From: Verrucomicrobiales bacterium
GTDB taxonomy: Bacteria > Verrucomicrobiota > Verrucomicrobiia > Verrucomicrobiales > DEV007
Assembly: GCA_022424805.1 (NCBI GenBank)
Contig: JAKMGR010000177.1
Span: 1-6,842 of the forward strand
Length of the DNA: 6,842 nt
Direction: 5' to 3'
In this document: positions 1 to 6,405 of the stretch, piece after piece
How the letters are laid out: the number at the start of each line of letters is the position of its first letter
How positions within the stretch are numbered: position 1 is the stretch's first letter
Translations under genes and position numbers: made by a program
Notes under the pieces: generated by a model
The model's database searches: none
Seen by the model: the letters and a program-made list of their open reading frames with translations, nothing else
What the model was told of the DNA's origin: nothing

Positions 1-611
1 GTATCGGACACTTCATTTGGTACGTGAAGGGACGTCCCGGACCATTCGATGAGAGCTTTCCCAAGCTCATTGCTTACATGAAGCAGCGCGGAGTCGCAAT
101 GCCCCGTTGGCTCGGTGAGGCTGATGGCAGCCCGTGGAAAACGCGGGCTGAGTTTTTTGCCCAGAAAAATTCACCGCAAATGAAAGAGTTGCGCAATTTC
201 CTCGCCAACACCGTTTCCGTTCAGACCGGATTCATCGTGCAGCGACTTGAGCGGGCCCTGCCGAAAATGAAGGCTGCGACAGCGAATGAAAATGACCGCA
301 AACGCCTCCACGACAATTTTTACAAAGTCGCTTCGCATCGAAATGGGGTCTACGCGCTGATCGACTACGTCAATTTCAAGGGCGAAGGAGTCAAGACCGA
401 GGAGAAATACAAGGGACAGGGTTGGGGACTACGTGATGTCCTTCTTGAAATGAAACCAACCAGCGGAGGGATTTCGTCCGCAAATGAATACAGCGAAGCC
501 GCGAAACGAGTCCTTCAGCTGCGTATCGCCAACTCGCCGCCGGCACGTGGTGAGTCCCGCTGGCGTGCCGGATGGATGAATCGATGCGAAGGCTACAAGC
601 ACGGAGTCTGA
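1..611 (+). CDS. Conserved protein of unknown function, 3' part (5' end outside window)
   Basis: The reading frame is open from the left edge (first full codon at base 3) to a TGA at 609-611, about 202 codons. A GTG at 24 could act as a start, but the seven codons before it read IGHFIWY and look like continuing protein. I therefore treat the gene as truncated by the window rather than starting at 24. The visible part is basic and mostly soluble, with no membrane segment and no catalytic motif I can name. Notable blocks are FIWYVKGRPGPFDESF near the left end, a central YALIDYVNFKGEG followed by KYKGQGWGL, and a C-terminal SPPARGESRWRAGW. These glycine-, aromatic- and charge-rich blocks look like family signatures, and I have an impression of similar uncharacterised bacterial proteins, but I cannot assign a function. 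A signal peptide, if present, would lie outside the window. The gene lies 72 bp upstream of ndk on the same strand, so co-transcription is possible but unproven. Confidence 0.75.
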   Translation, partial: IGHFIWYVKGRPGPFDESFPKLIAYMKQRGVAMPRWLGEADGSPWKTRAEFFAQKNSPQMKELRNFLANTVSVQTGFIVQRLERALPKMKAATANENDRKRLHDNFYKVASHRNGVYALIDYVNFKGEGVKTEEKYKGQGWGLRDVLLEMKPTSGGISSANEYSEAAKRVLQLRIANSPPARGESRWRAGWMNRCEGYKHGV

Positions 612-683
612 TTTTTCCCTTTCTTTCGTGCTCAAACTGCATACAGGTAGGCCTCACAGATTTTTCAGACCACTTTTTATATC
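612..683 (+). other. Short spacer before ndk, no clear ribosome binding site
   Basis: This 72-bp gap starts with a pyrimidine-rich stretch (TTTTTCCCTTTCTTTC) directly after the stop codon of the first gene. It ends with TTTTTATATC touching the ndk ATG. I see no stem-loop that would make the T-rich stretch a convincing terminator. There is also no purine-rich Shine-Dalgarno sequence in the usual window before the ATG. A TATAT element this close to the start codon would be too near to serve as a -10 box for a normal leader. Whether ndk has its own promoter here cannot be decided from the sequence. Confidence 0.4.
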
Positions 684-1109
684 ATGGCTACCGAACGTTC
701 ACTCATTCTTCTCAAGCCCGACTGTGTTTCCAAGAGACACTGCGGAAACGTAATCGATCGCTACGAGAATGCCGGCTTCAAAATTCGCGGAGCGAAAATG
801 ATGCATCTCAGTGACGAGCTTCTCGCCGATCACTACAGTCACATCGCAGATAAGCCGTTCTTCCCGAACATCGTCGAATTCATGCAATCGGCACCAGTGA
901 TCGCGCTCATTCTCGAAGGTGACGACGTCGTCGGAAAAGTGCGCGACATGCTCGGGCCAACGAATTCGAAAGAAGCTGAAGAGGGAACCATTCGCGGGGA
1001 CCTCGGCGAGGACATGATGGTCAACATCTGCCACGCCTCCGACTCTCCTGAAAACGCAGAAATCGAAGTGAACCGCTTTTTCAACGAAAGCGAGATATTC
1101 GATTACTAA
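684..1109 (+). CDS. ndk: Nucleoside diphosphate kinase
   Basis: Ndk moves the gamma-phosphate of ATP onto other (d)NDPs through a phospho-histidine intermediate, balancing NTP and dNTP pools in the cytoplasm. The 141-residue protein has the usual length of the single-domain bacterial enzyme. The N-terminal ILLKPD block contributes Lys11. DKPFF at 56-60 and the following VEFM match the nucleotide-binding helix region. Arg87 (KVRDMLG), Thr93 (GPTN) and Arg104 (TIRGD) are the expected phosphate contacts. The catalytic loop NICHASDSP has its histidine at residue 117 and fits the known family pattern N-x2-H-[GA]-S-D. The residue before the loop Asn is Val where many homologues have Arg; from memory Chlamydia Ndk also has Val, so this is a variant rather than a defect. 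The ATG at 684 gives the normal family N-terminus (ATERSLILLKPD). No Shine-Dalgarno sequence is visible. The gene converges on mutS with a 40-bp gap. Confidence 0.96.
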   Translation: MATERSLILLKPDCVSKRHCGNVIDRYENAGFKIRGAKMMHLSDELLADHYSHIADKPFFPNIVEFMQSAPVIALILEGDDVVGKVRDMLGPTNSKEAEEGTIRGDLGEDMMVNICHASDSPENAEIEVNRFFNESEIFDY

Positions 1110-1115
1110 GGCTAG

Positions 1116-1139
1116 CCGGCCTCCTTTCAAAGGGGCTGG
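1116..1139. terminator. Candidate hairpin terminator between convergent ndk and mutS
   Basis: In the 40-bp gap between the two convergent stop codons, bases 1116-1126 can pair with 1130-1139. The inner arm is CCTCCTT paired with AAGGGG plus G, allowing one G-U pair. A bulged C at 1120 and outer pairs CCGG/CTGG complete the stem, and the loop is three bases. On the + strand it is followed by ATAAGCTTTTC, a short T-run several bases beyond the stem, which is weak for an intrinsic terminator. On the - strand no T-run follows the stem closely. Its position makes a role in ending both transcripts plausible, but the poor U-tract keeps confidence low. Confidence 0.45.
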
Positions 1140-1149
1140 ATAAGCTTTT

Positions 1150-3648
1150 CTACCCGAACAACATCATCTGCGGGTCATCCCCTTCCTCTTCAGGTTCGCG
1201 TCGAGGAGCTCGCTTTTTCGGAGGCGGGGATTCCTCGAGAGGGAGGTTTCCCCCTTCCAGACCGGCGAGAATCTCTTTGGCCCGGGAAATGATAGAATCC
1301 GGCAAGCCAGCGAGTCGAGCGACCTGAATGCCGTAGCTCTTATCAGCGGCCCCGGGAACGATCTGGCGAAGAAAGATGATCTGATCGTTCCACTCGCGGA
1401 CGGCGATATTGAAATTGTTCACTGCCGCCCGGGAGTCGGCGAGTTGGGTAAGCTCGTGGTAGTGTGTTGCGAAAAGAGTGCGGCAACCAACCTGATCGTG
1501 AAGATGCTCGACGACGCTCCAGGCGATCGACAGGCCGTCGTAGGTTGCCGTGCCGCGACCGATTTCGTCGAGAATGACGAGACTGTGCTCAGACGCATTA
1601 TTCGCGATGAGTGCGGTTTCCGTCATCTCAACCATGAAGGTCGACTGACCCTTGACGAGGTCGTCGCTCGCACCAACTCGGGTGAAAATGCGATCCACCA
1701 ATCCGATTTCGGCACTCTCTGCCGGGACGAAGCTTCCGATTTGCCCTAACAAAACAATCAAGGCAACCTGCCGAATATAGGTCGACTTACCTGCCATGTT
1801 CGGGCCGGTGATTAGCATGAACCGATTTTCATCCAGCGACATCCCAGTGTCGTTGGGCACGAACTTTTCCTCTCCGATGTTCTGATCGAGGACCGGGTGG
1901 CGTCCCTTTTCGATGACGAGATTCTGCGTGTTGTTGAGAACCGGACGGGCGTAGTCAAAAAGTCGGGCGACTTCGGCAAAGGAAGTCATCACGTCGATCT
2001 CGGCAAGCGCTGCCGCGGTCGTCTGGATGGCCTTGAGGTGCTCGAGGACGATCTCGCGCAAATTGAGAAATTCCTCGTATTCCAGCGTTTTCAGTCGCTC
2101 ATCGGCACCAAGGATCTTGTTTTCCACCTCTTTCAACTCCGGCGTGATGAAACGCTCGGCATTCGCCATGGTCTGCTTGCGCGTGTATTCCGGCGGGACC
2201 TTGTCAAGATGGGTCTTGGTAATTTCAATGAAGTAACCAAAGACCGCGTTGTATTTGATTTTCAGCGATGGAATCCCAGTGCGGTCCTGCTCCGAGTTTT
2301 GCAGCTCGGCGACCCATTGCTTGCCCTCGCTTGCCGCCTTGCGGAGTTCATCGATCGCATCGCTATACCCGTCAGCAAAGATGTCGCCTTCCTTGAGAGG
2401 GGCGGGAGGTTCTTCGCAGATTGCCCGGTCTAACATATCGACCAAATCCGTAAAGTCGCCCAGTCTCAGAGAGAGCTCATCGGCCAGTGCTCCACCTTGA
2501 AGGGCAGAGAGATGCTCCCGAACATCGGGCACCTTTCGCAATGACATCTCGAGAGCCTTGAGGTCTCGAGCATTTCCTGATCCCTGGCTGAGGCGACTGA
2601 TGGTGCGCTCGACGTCGCGGACTTCGGAAAAAGAGGTGCGCAATTCGTTCAGAAGAAATGATTCCCGGATCAAAGCCTCCACCAGGTCCTGGCGAGCGGT
2701 GAGCGGTTCGAGATCGCGGATCGGATGCAGCACCCAATTACGCAATTTTCTGGCTCCCATCGGAGTCGAAGTCCGGTCGATAGCGCCTAACAAAGAACCC
2801 TTCACTCCGTCCGACCGACTCGTCACGAGGTCGAGGTTCATCTGGCTGGAGGCATCGATTTGAACGTATTGGTCCGTCTGGTAAGCCTGCAGAGTGCGGA
2901 GGTGCGAAACGCTGCGTCTCAGTTGCGTTTCGACGTAGTGCATGATCGCCCCGGCTGCACCGATTGCGGGGCCGAGCCCGCTGCACCCGAACCCTTCGAG
3001 CGACTGAACTTTGAAATGTTCCTTTAGCGTGTATTCCGCCTGATCGAGAAGAAAAGTGTAGCCATCGTAGTCGAGAGCATTGGGAAGCAGATCAAAGTCC
3101 GCAGCCTGCTCTTCGGAAAAAAGCAACTCACTTGGCCGGAGTCGGGTCAGTTCGTCTTCGAACGATTCCCGGTCGGTGAATTCGGTCACGCGAAACTCTC
3201 CCGTGGTGTGCTCGATGTAGGCAAAACCGATCTTCCCTTTCTGCTGATAAACCGCAGCGAGGTAGTTCGACTTGGCCGAGTCGAGCAGATTGAGATCGTC
3301 GATGGTTCCGGCACTGATGATCTGCGCGATTTCGCGTTCGACGATTTTGCCCGGTTGCGGCTCCGTCGTTTGTTCGGCGATGGCGACTCGCTTCCCTGCC
3401 TTGATCAGCTTTGCGAGGTAGCCCTCGGCAGCATGATAGGGTACTCCACACATCGGCATGCCGTTGCGCTTCGTGAGAGCCACATTCAGAAGCGGCGACG
3501 CGACCTGAGCGTCTTCGAAAAACAGCTCATAAAAATCCCCAAGGCGATAAAAGAGCAAGACGTCGTCAGGCAGCTCCCGCCGCATTGACTGGTACTGCTG
3601 CATCATCGGGGTGAGCTTTCCCCCGCCTTTTCCGGAATCCTTTGGCAT
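1150..3648 (-). CDS. mutS: DNA mismatch repair protein MutS
   Basis: MutS recognises base mismatches and small loops in newly replicated DNA and, on ATP binding, becomes a sliding clamp that recruits MutL. The 832-residue product is near the usual 850-880 length. The N-terminal mismatch-binding domain carries the Phe-x-Glu motif at 39-41 (GDFYELF). The connector, lever and clamp regions follow, with KYNAVFGYFIEITK around 465-478. The ATPase domain has Walker A GPNMAGKST at 615-623, QSTFMVEM at 668-675, Walker B VILDEIGRGT at 691-700 and FATHYHEL at 726-733 with His729. After about residue 800 comes a short charged, proline-rich linker, and the protein ends QMMLFG, resembling a QxxLF sliding-clamp-binding motif. 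The longer C-terminal tetramer-forming region of the E. coli protein seems absent or reduced. The ATG is well supported: an in-frame TAA lies four codons upstream with no alternative start between. An AAGGA sits 12 bases before the ATG, slightly far for a Shine-Dalgarno sequence. Confidence 0.97.
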   Translation of the reverse strand: MPKDSGKGGGKLTPMMQQYQSMRRELPDDVLLFYRLGDFYELFFEDAQVASPLLNVALTKRNGMPMCGVPYHAAEGYLAKLIKAGKRVAIAEQTTEPQPGKIVEREIAQIISAGTIDDLNLLDSAKSNYLAAVYQQKGKIGFAYIEHTTGEFRVTEFTDRESFEDELTRLRPSELLFSEEQAADFDLLPNALDYDGYTFLLDQAEYTLKEHFKVQSLEGFGCSGLGPAIGAAGAIMHYVETQLRRSVSHLRTLQAYQTDQYVQIDASSQMNLDLVTSRSDGVKGSLLGAIDRTSTPMGARKLRNWVLHPIRDLEPLTARQDLVEALIRESFLLNELRTSFSEVRDVERTISRLSQGSGNARDLKALEMSLRKVPDVREHLSALQGGALADELSLRLGDFTDLVDMLDRAICEEPPAPLKEGDIFADGYSDAIDELRKAASEGKQWVAELQNSEQDRTGIPSLKIKYNAVFGYFIEITKTHLDKVPPEYTRKQTMANAERFITPELKEVENKILGADERLKTLEYEEFLNLREIVLEHLKAIQTTAAALAEIDVMTSFAEVARLFDYARPVLNNTQNLVIEKGRHPVLDQNIGEEKFVPNDTGMSLDENRFMLITGPNMAGKSTYIRQVALIVLLGQIGSFVPAESAEIGLVDRIFTRVGASDDLVKGQSTFMVEMTETALIANNASEHSLVILDEIGRGTATYDGLSIAWSVVEHLHDQVGCRTLFATHYHELTQLADSRAAVNNFNIAVREWNDQIIFLRQIVPGAADKSYGIQVARLAGLPDSIISRAKEILAGLEGGNLPLEESPPPKKRAPRREPEEEGDDPQMMLFG

Positions 3649-3713
3649 CGTGCTTCGTTATCCTTAGAGAAGGGCGGGAAAAATGCCAGCGAGATTCGCC
3701 CGATTGTTGGAAT
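3649..3713. promoter_or_regulatory. Compact divergent control region between mutS and the helicase gene
   Basis: If the helicase starts at the TTG at 3714, only 65 bp separate the two divergent start codons; if it starts at the TTG at 3642, the genes overlap by 7 bp. Any promoters must therefore lie here or inside the opposite gene. On the + strand a TTGGCA at 3642-3647 (five of six matches to a -35 box) is followed after 17 bp by TAGAGA at 3665-3670, a poor -10 box. I see no convincing sigma-70 promoter for mutS. The AAGGA on the - strand at 3661-3665 is the likely mutS ribosome binding site. The two promoters, wherever they are, must be interleaved or embedded in coding sequence. Confidence 0.35.
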
Positions 3714-3787
3714 TTGATTGCCGCGAACAAGTGTGGAGCCGTAACTCCTCCCATCGACCCCAACTTCCAGAACGCCCTTCATCCTAA
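3683..3787 (+). other. Small 34-codon ORF with the best ribosome binding site, out of frame with the helicase
   Basis: An ATG at 3683 is preceded, with eight bases between, by GAAGGG, the best Shine-Dalgarno-like sequence in the divergent region. It opens a 34-codon frame ending with TAA at 3785-3787, overlapping the start of the helicase in another frame. The peptide (MPARFARLLEFDCREQVW at its start) resembles nothing I know. It may be chance, a leader peptide translated before the helicase, or the true helicase start separated from its body by a frameshift in the gene or an error in the sequence. I rate it unlikely to be an independent gene. Confidence 0.2.
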
Positions 3788-6305
3788 AGTCGCCAACTGG
3801 TTTCGCAAGAAATTTGGTGAGCCGACGGAGGCGCAGGTGCTGTGCATTCCGGAAATTGCGGCTAAGCGGTCGGTGCTGTTGTCTTCGCCCACAGGATCGG
3901 GAAAAACGTTGGCGGGCTTCCTCGGGATTATCGATCGTCTCGCTCGTGAGCATTGGGACGGTACGCTGCCGAAGCACGGGATTCGCTGCGTCTACGTTTC
4001 ACCACTTCGGGCTCTGGCATACGACATTGAAAAGAATCTGAAAGAACCGCTCGTTGGGCTGGGGCTGGACGATGTCATCACAGTTGGTCTACGTACGGGT
4101 GACACCTCCGCTTCCAAGCGACAAAAGCAGCGTCGCAAACCTCCCCACATTCTCATCACGACGCCGGAAAGCCTCGCCATCGTTTTGCCTCAGGCAGGCT
4201 ATCGCGACTCGCTGAGCCGCTGCGAGTTTGTGATCGTCGACGAGTTGCATGCCTTTGCGGAAAACAAGCGCGGGGTGCACCTCACGGTCTCGCTGGAGCG
4301 TCTCGAGCGCATGCAACCGAAAGAAAATCCGCTTTGCCGGATCGGACTTTCCGCGACAGTAGCTCCGCTGGAAAAAGTGGGAAAATTCCTGACCGGATCG
4401 GGACCTGATGCGGAGATCCGCGAGACCAGCTGCGGACGCCGCGCGTTGATTGAGGTGATGACCCCGATACGGAAACATGCGTATCCGCCGGCGGGATACA
4501 CAGCGAACCGGGTCATCAGCGATATGGCAAACATCGTTGATCGGAATCGGGCAACACTTATTTTCACCAATACCCGTTCCGGTGCTGAGCGTATTTCTCA
4601 CCGGCTCAAAATGGCACTCCCGAATTTGCACGACACAATCGAGTGTCACCACTCCTCGCTCGACCGGGACATTCGGCAGGAAGTCGAAGATCGTCTCAAA
4701 GATGGGGAACTTCGCGCTGTCGTCTGCTCGACGAGTCTCGAACTGGGTATAGATATCGGCCATATCGATACGGTCATCATGGTGAGTACGCCAAAAGGGA
4801 TTTCGCGGGCTTTGCAGCGAGTCGGGCGCTCGGGTCATTCCATACACACCCAAAGCCACGGCGTGCTCGTTGCGACGAACATCAATGATCTGATCGAGTG
4901 TATCGTCTGCTCGAAGCTCACCCATCTTCGGCAGCTCGACCCGATCGAAACGCTCGACTATGCGCCCGATGTTGTCGTTCAGCACATCATGGGAATGGCG
5001 ATGGCGGGTGGAGTCGGGGCGGACGAGGCCTTCGACACGATCCGGTCTGCCTATTCCTTTCGAAACCTTAAGCGGGATACCTTTGATCGCATCCTCGAAT
5101 ATCTCGAAGGCGGAGGTCGCTCGCTTCGTGAGAAATATCGGGAGACTTTTGGAAAGATAGAGGAGCGCGATGGGCTGTGGCACACCGTCTCGAAAAAGGT
5201 GGAGCGTGAATACCTCGTCAACGTCGGCACCATTCACGCCGATGGGATGGTGGCAGTTCTTCTCGGTCGTCGCCGTCTTGGCTCGGTCGAGGAGCGTTTT
5301 GTAAAAGGACTCAAGCAAGGTGACATCTTCGTCCTCGCAGGAAAGACAGTGAAGTTGATCGATAGCTCGCCGACCGAAGTCATTGTTGAAAGCGCTGCTG
5401 GCCGCCTCCCGACGGTCCCGAGCTGGAATGCGAACAAAATGCCCCTCGCATCCGGTATGGCTGCAGAGGTCGCGCGGATTCGGACGGAGCTTGACCAGCG
5501 AATCGTCACCAACCAAGAGCCTGCCGATGACACGATCGACTGGCTCGTCGAAGAGTGGTCCATTTCAATCATCAACGCGCAGGCTATTTTCGAGCATTTC
5601 CAGAATCAGACCCTGCTTTCGCAGATCCCGACCGAGAATCGATTCCTCATTGAGAAGTTTGTTGATGAACAAGACGACGACGAGCGGATCCACTTCTTTT
5701 TTCACAGCCTGATCGGTCGTAGTGCAAACGACGCGCTCTCGCGAATCATCAGTCATCGGGTCAAAGAGGCCGTCGGTGGAAACACGCTCGTGACCATCGA
5801 CGACTATGGGTTTCTGCTGAGCGTGAAACCGTTCCAGGCGATGGAGTGCGATCAGTGGCGCCAGTTATTTTTTGCCGAAGACGCCGAGGAAAATCTGCGG
5901 ACTGCGCTGGAAGGATCGCAGCTCGTGAAGTGGCAATTTTCCGGCATCGCCCAGACCGGCCTCATGGTTCCTCGCAACCTGCCAGGAAGAGAAAGAAAGA
6001 TGCGACAGATTCGGTGGAGCGCCGACTTGCTCTTCCAGGTTCTCGCCGAGCGCGAACCCGATCATCCGCTGCTGGAACAGGCCATTCATGAGTCGACACA
6101 CACCTTTCTCGATTTGGATCGAGCCGCAGAGTTTCTGGAATCCGTCACGAAGATGGAATGGTCCCTCGTCGAAGTCCCTGCCGTTTCTCCATTCGCCTTC
6201 GGCCTTTACGCGAGCAAGATCAAAGAAGGTATGATGATGGAATCCCCTGAGGAAGCTATTGAGCGACTCTATCAGGAAATGCGGAAAAAGCTGGGGCGTG
6301 ACTAG
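3714..6305 (+). CDS. lhr: Lhr-type superfamily 2 DNA helicase (DEAD/DEAH box, Lhr core)
   Basis: Lhr-type enzymes are ATP-driven 3'-5' helicases and translocases tied to DNA repair. Counting residues from the TTG at 3642, the Q-motif glutamine is 65, motif I PTGSGKT 83-89, motif Ib TTPESL 173-178, motif II DELH 200-203, motif III SAT 237-239, motif IV TNTRS 309-313, motif V STSLELGIDIG 363-373 and motif VI QRVGRSGHS 392-400. The remaining half fits the winged-helix and Lhr-associated C-terminal regions, including SWNANKMPLASGMAAEV near 593-610 and FSGIAQTGLMVPRN near 766-779. About 863-887 residues matches the Lhr core, not the roughly 1500-residue E. coli Lhr. The start is uncertain: no in-frame ATG or GTG precedes the Q-motif region. 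The only usual starts are TTG at 3642, inside mutS, or TTG at 3714; I prefer 3714 because family homology begins near residue 41 (NFQNALHPKVANWF). Neither has a clear Shine-Dalgarno sequence at good spacing. The ligase and metallophosphoesterase neighbours of the ligase-associated subfamily are not seen. TAG ends the gene at 6303-6305. Confidence 0.9.
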   Translation: MIAANKCGAVTPPIDPNFQNALHPKVANWFRKKFGEPTEAQVLCIPEIAAKRSVLLSSPTGSGKTLAGFLGIIDRLAREHWDGTLPKHGIRCVYVSPLRALAYDIEKNLKEPLVGLGLDDVITVGLRTGDTSASKRQKQRRKPPHILITTPESLAIVLPQAGYRDSLSRCEFVIVDELHAFAENKRGVHLTVSLERLERMQPKENPLCRIGLSATVAPLEKVGKFLTGSGPDAEIRETSCGRRALIEVMTPIRKHAYPPAGYTANRVISDMANIVDRNRATLIFTNTRSGAERISHRLKMALPNLHDTIECHHSSLDRDIRQEVEDRLKDGELRAVVCSTSLELGIDIGHIDTVIMVSTPKGISRALQRVGRSGHSIHTQSHGVLVATNINDLIECIVCSKLTHLRQLDPIETLDYAPDVVVQHIMGMAMAGGVGADEAFDTIRSAYSFRNLKRDTFDRILEYLEGGGRSLREKYRETFGKIEERDGLWHTVSKKVEREYLVNVGTIHADGMVAVLLGRRRLGSVEERFVKGLKQGDIFVLAGKTVKLIDSSPTEVIVESAAGRLPTVPSWNANKMPLASGMAAEVARIRTELDQRIVTNQEPADDTIDWLVEEWSISIINAQAIFEHFQNQTLLSQIPTENRFLIEKFVDEQDDDERIHFFFHSLIGRSANDALSRIISHRVKEAVGGNTLVTIDDYGFLLSVKPFQAMECDQWRQLFFAEDAEENLRTALEGSQLVKWQFSGIAQTGLMVPRNLPGRERKMRQIRWSADLLFQVLAEREPDHPLLEQAIHESTHTFLDLDRAAEFLESVTKMEWSLVEVPAVSPFAFGLYASKIKEGMMMESPEEAIERLYQEMRKKLGRD

Positions 6306-6405
6306 CTGCTTCGTGACGGGGGAGCCAGGGACCAACCCTGTAGAGCCCGGCACTGTGCCCTGTTGACTCTCAGACCTAACCCTGTTTGGTCCGTGACAAC
6401 ACTTC
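6306..6405. repeat. Intergenic region with 22-bp-spaced CCCTGT repeats and nested inverted repeats
   Basis: Within these 100 bp the hexamer CCCTGT occurs at 6336, 6358 and 6380, each exactly 22 bp from the next. The first and third copies sit in longer related contexts, GACCAACCCTGT and GACCTAACCCTGT. CGTGAC is repeated directly at 6312-6317 and 6392-6397. Inverted repeats are CAGGG/CCCTG at 6326-6330 and 6336-6340 with a five-base loop, GGCAC-T-GTGCC at 6349-6359, and GGACCAA/TTGGTCC at 6329-6335 and 6386-6392. The structures lack a following T-run, so a standard intrinsic terminator is not obvious. The region could end helicase transcription, bind a protein on one face of the helix upstream of acpH, or be the remnant of a dispersed palindromic element. 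The repeats are directly visible; the role is unknown. Confidence 0.5.

Noticed and set aside
1011..1070. Possible inactive Ndk because of Val instead of Arg before the catalytic-loop Asn and HASDS instead of HGSDS
   Set aside because: The catalytic His117 and the other key residues are present, the family pattern allows Ala after the His, and Chlamydia Ndk also has Val at the other position as I recall it.
699..1130. A 143-codon open frame on the - strand opposite ndk
   Set aside because: It mirrors the ndk coding frame and has no recognisable features; ndk is certain from its catalytic loop.
1897..2433. A 178-codon open frame on the + strand inside mutS
   Set aside because: It lies wholly antisense to well-conserved MutS core sequence and its translation shows no family motif.
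4089..5516. A 475-codon open frame on the - strand, opposite the helicase gene
   Set aside because: The helicase on the + strand has full superfamily 2 motifs across this span. The antisense translation has no recognisable domain and looks like a codon-bias shadow.
3642..6305. Ligase-associated repair helicase operon (helicase with ATP-dependent ligase and PdeM-type metallophosphoesterase)
   Set aside because: The neighbours visible are mutS and acpH; no ligase, exonuclease or metallophosphoesterase gene is seen, so the general Lhr-core label is safer.
6306..6405. CRISPR-like array from the 22-bp periodic hexamers
   Set aside because: Only six bases are conserved per unit, there are three units, and the repeats are far too short for a CRISPR repeat; no cas gene is present.
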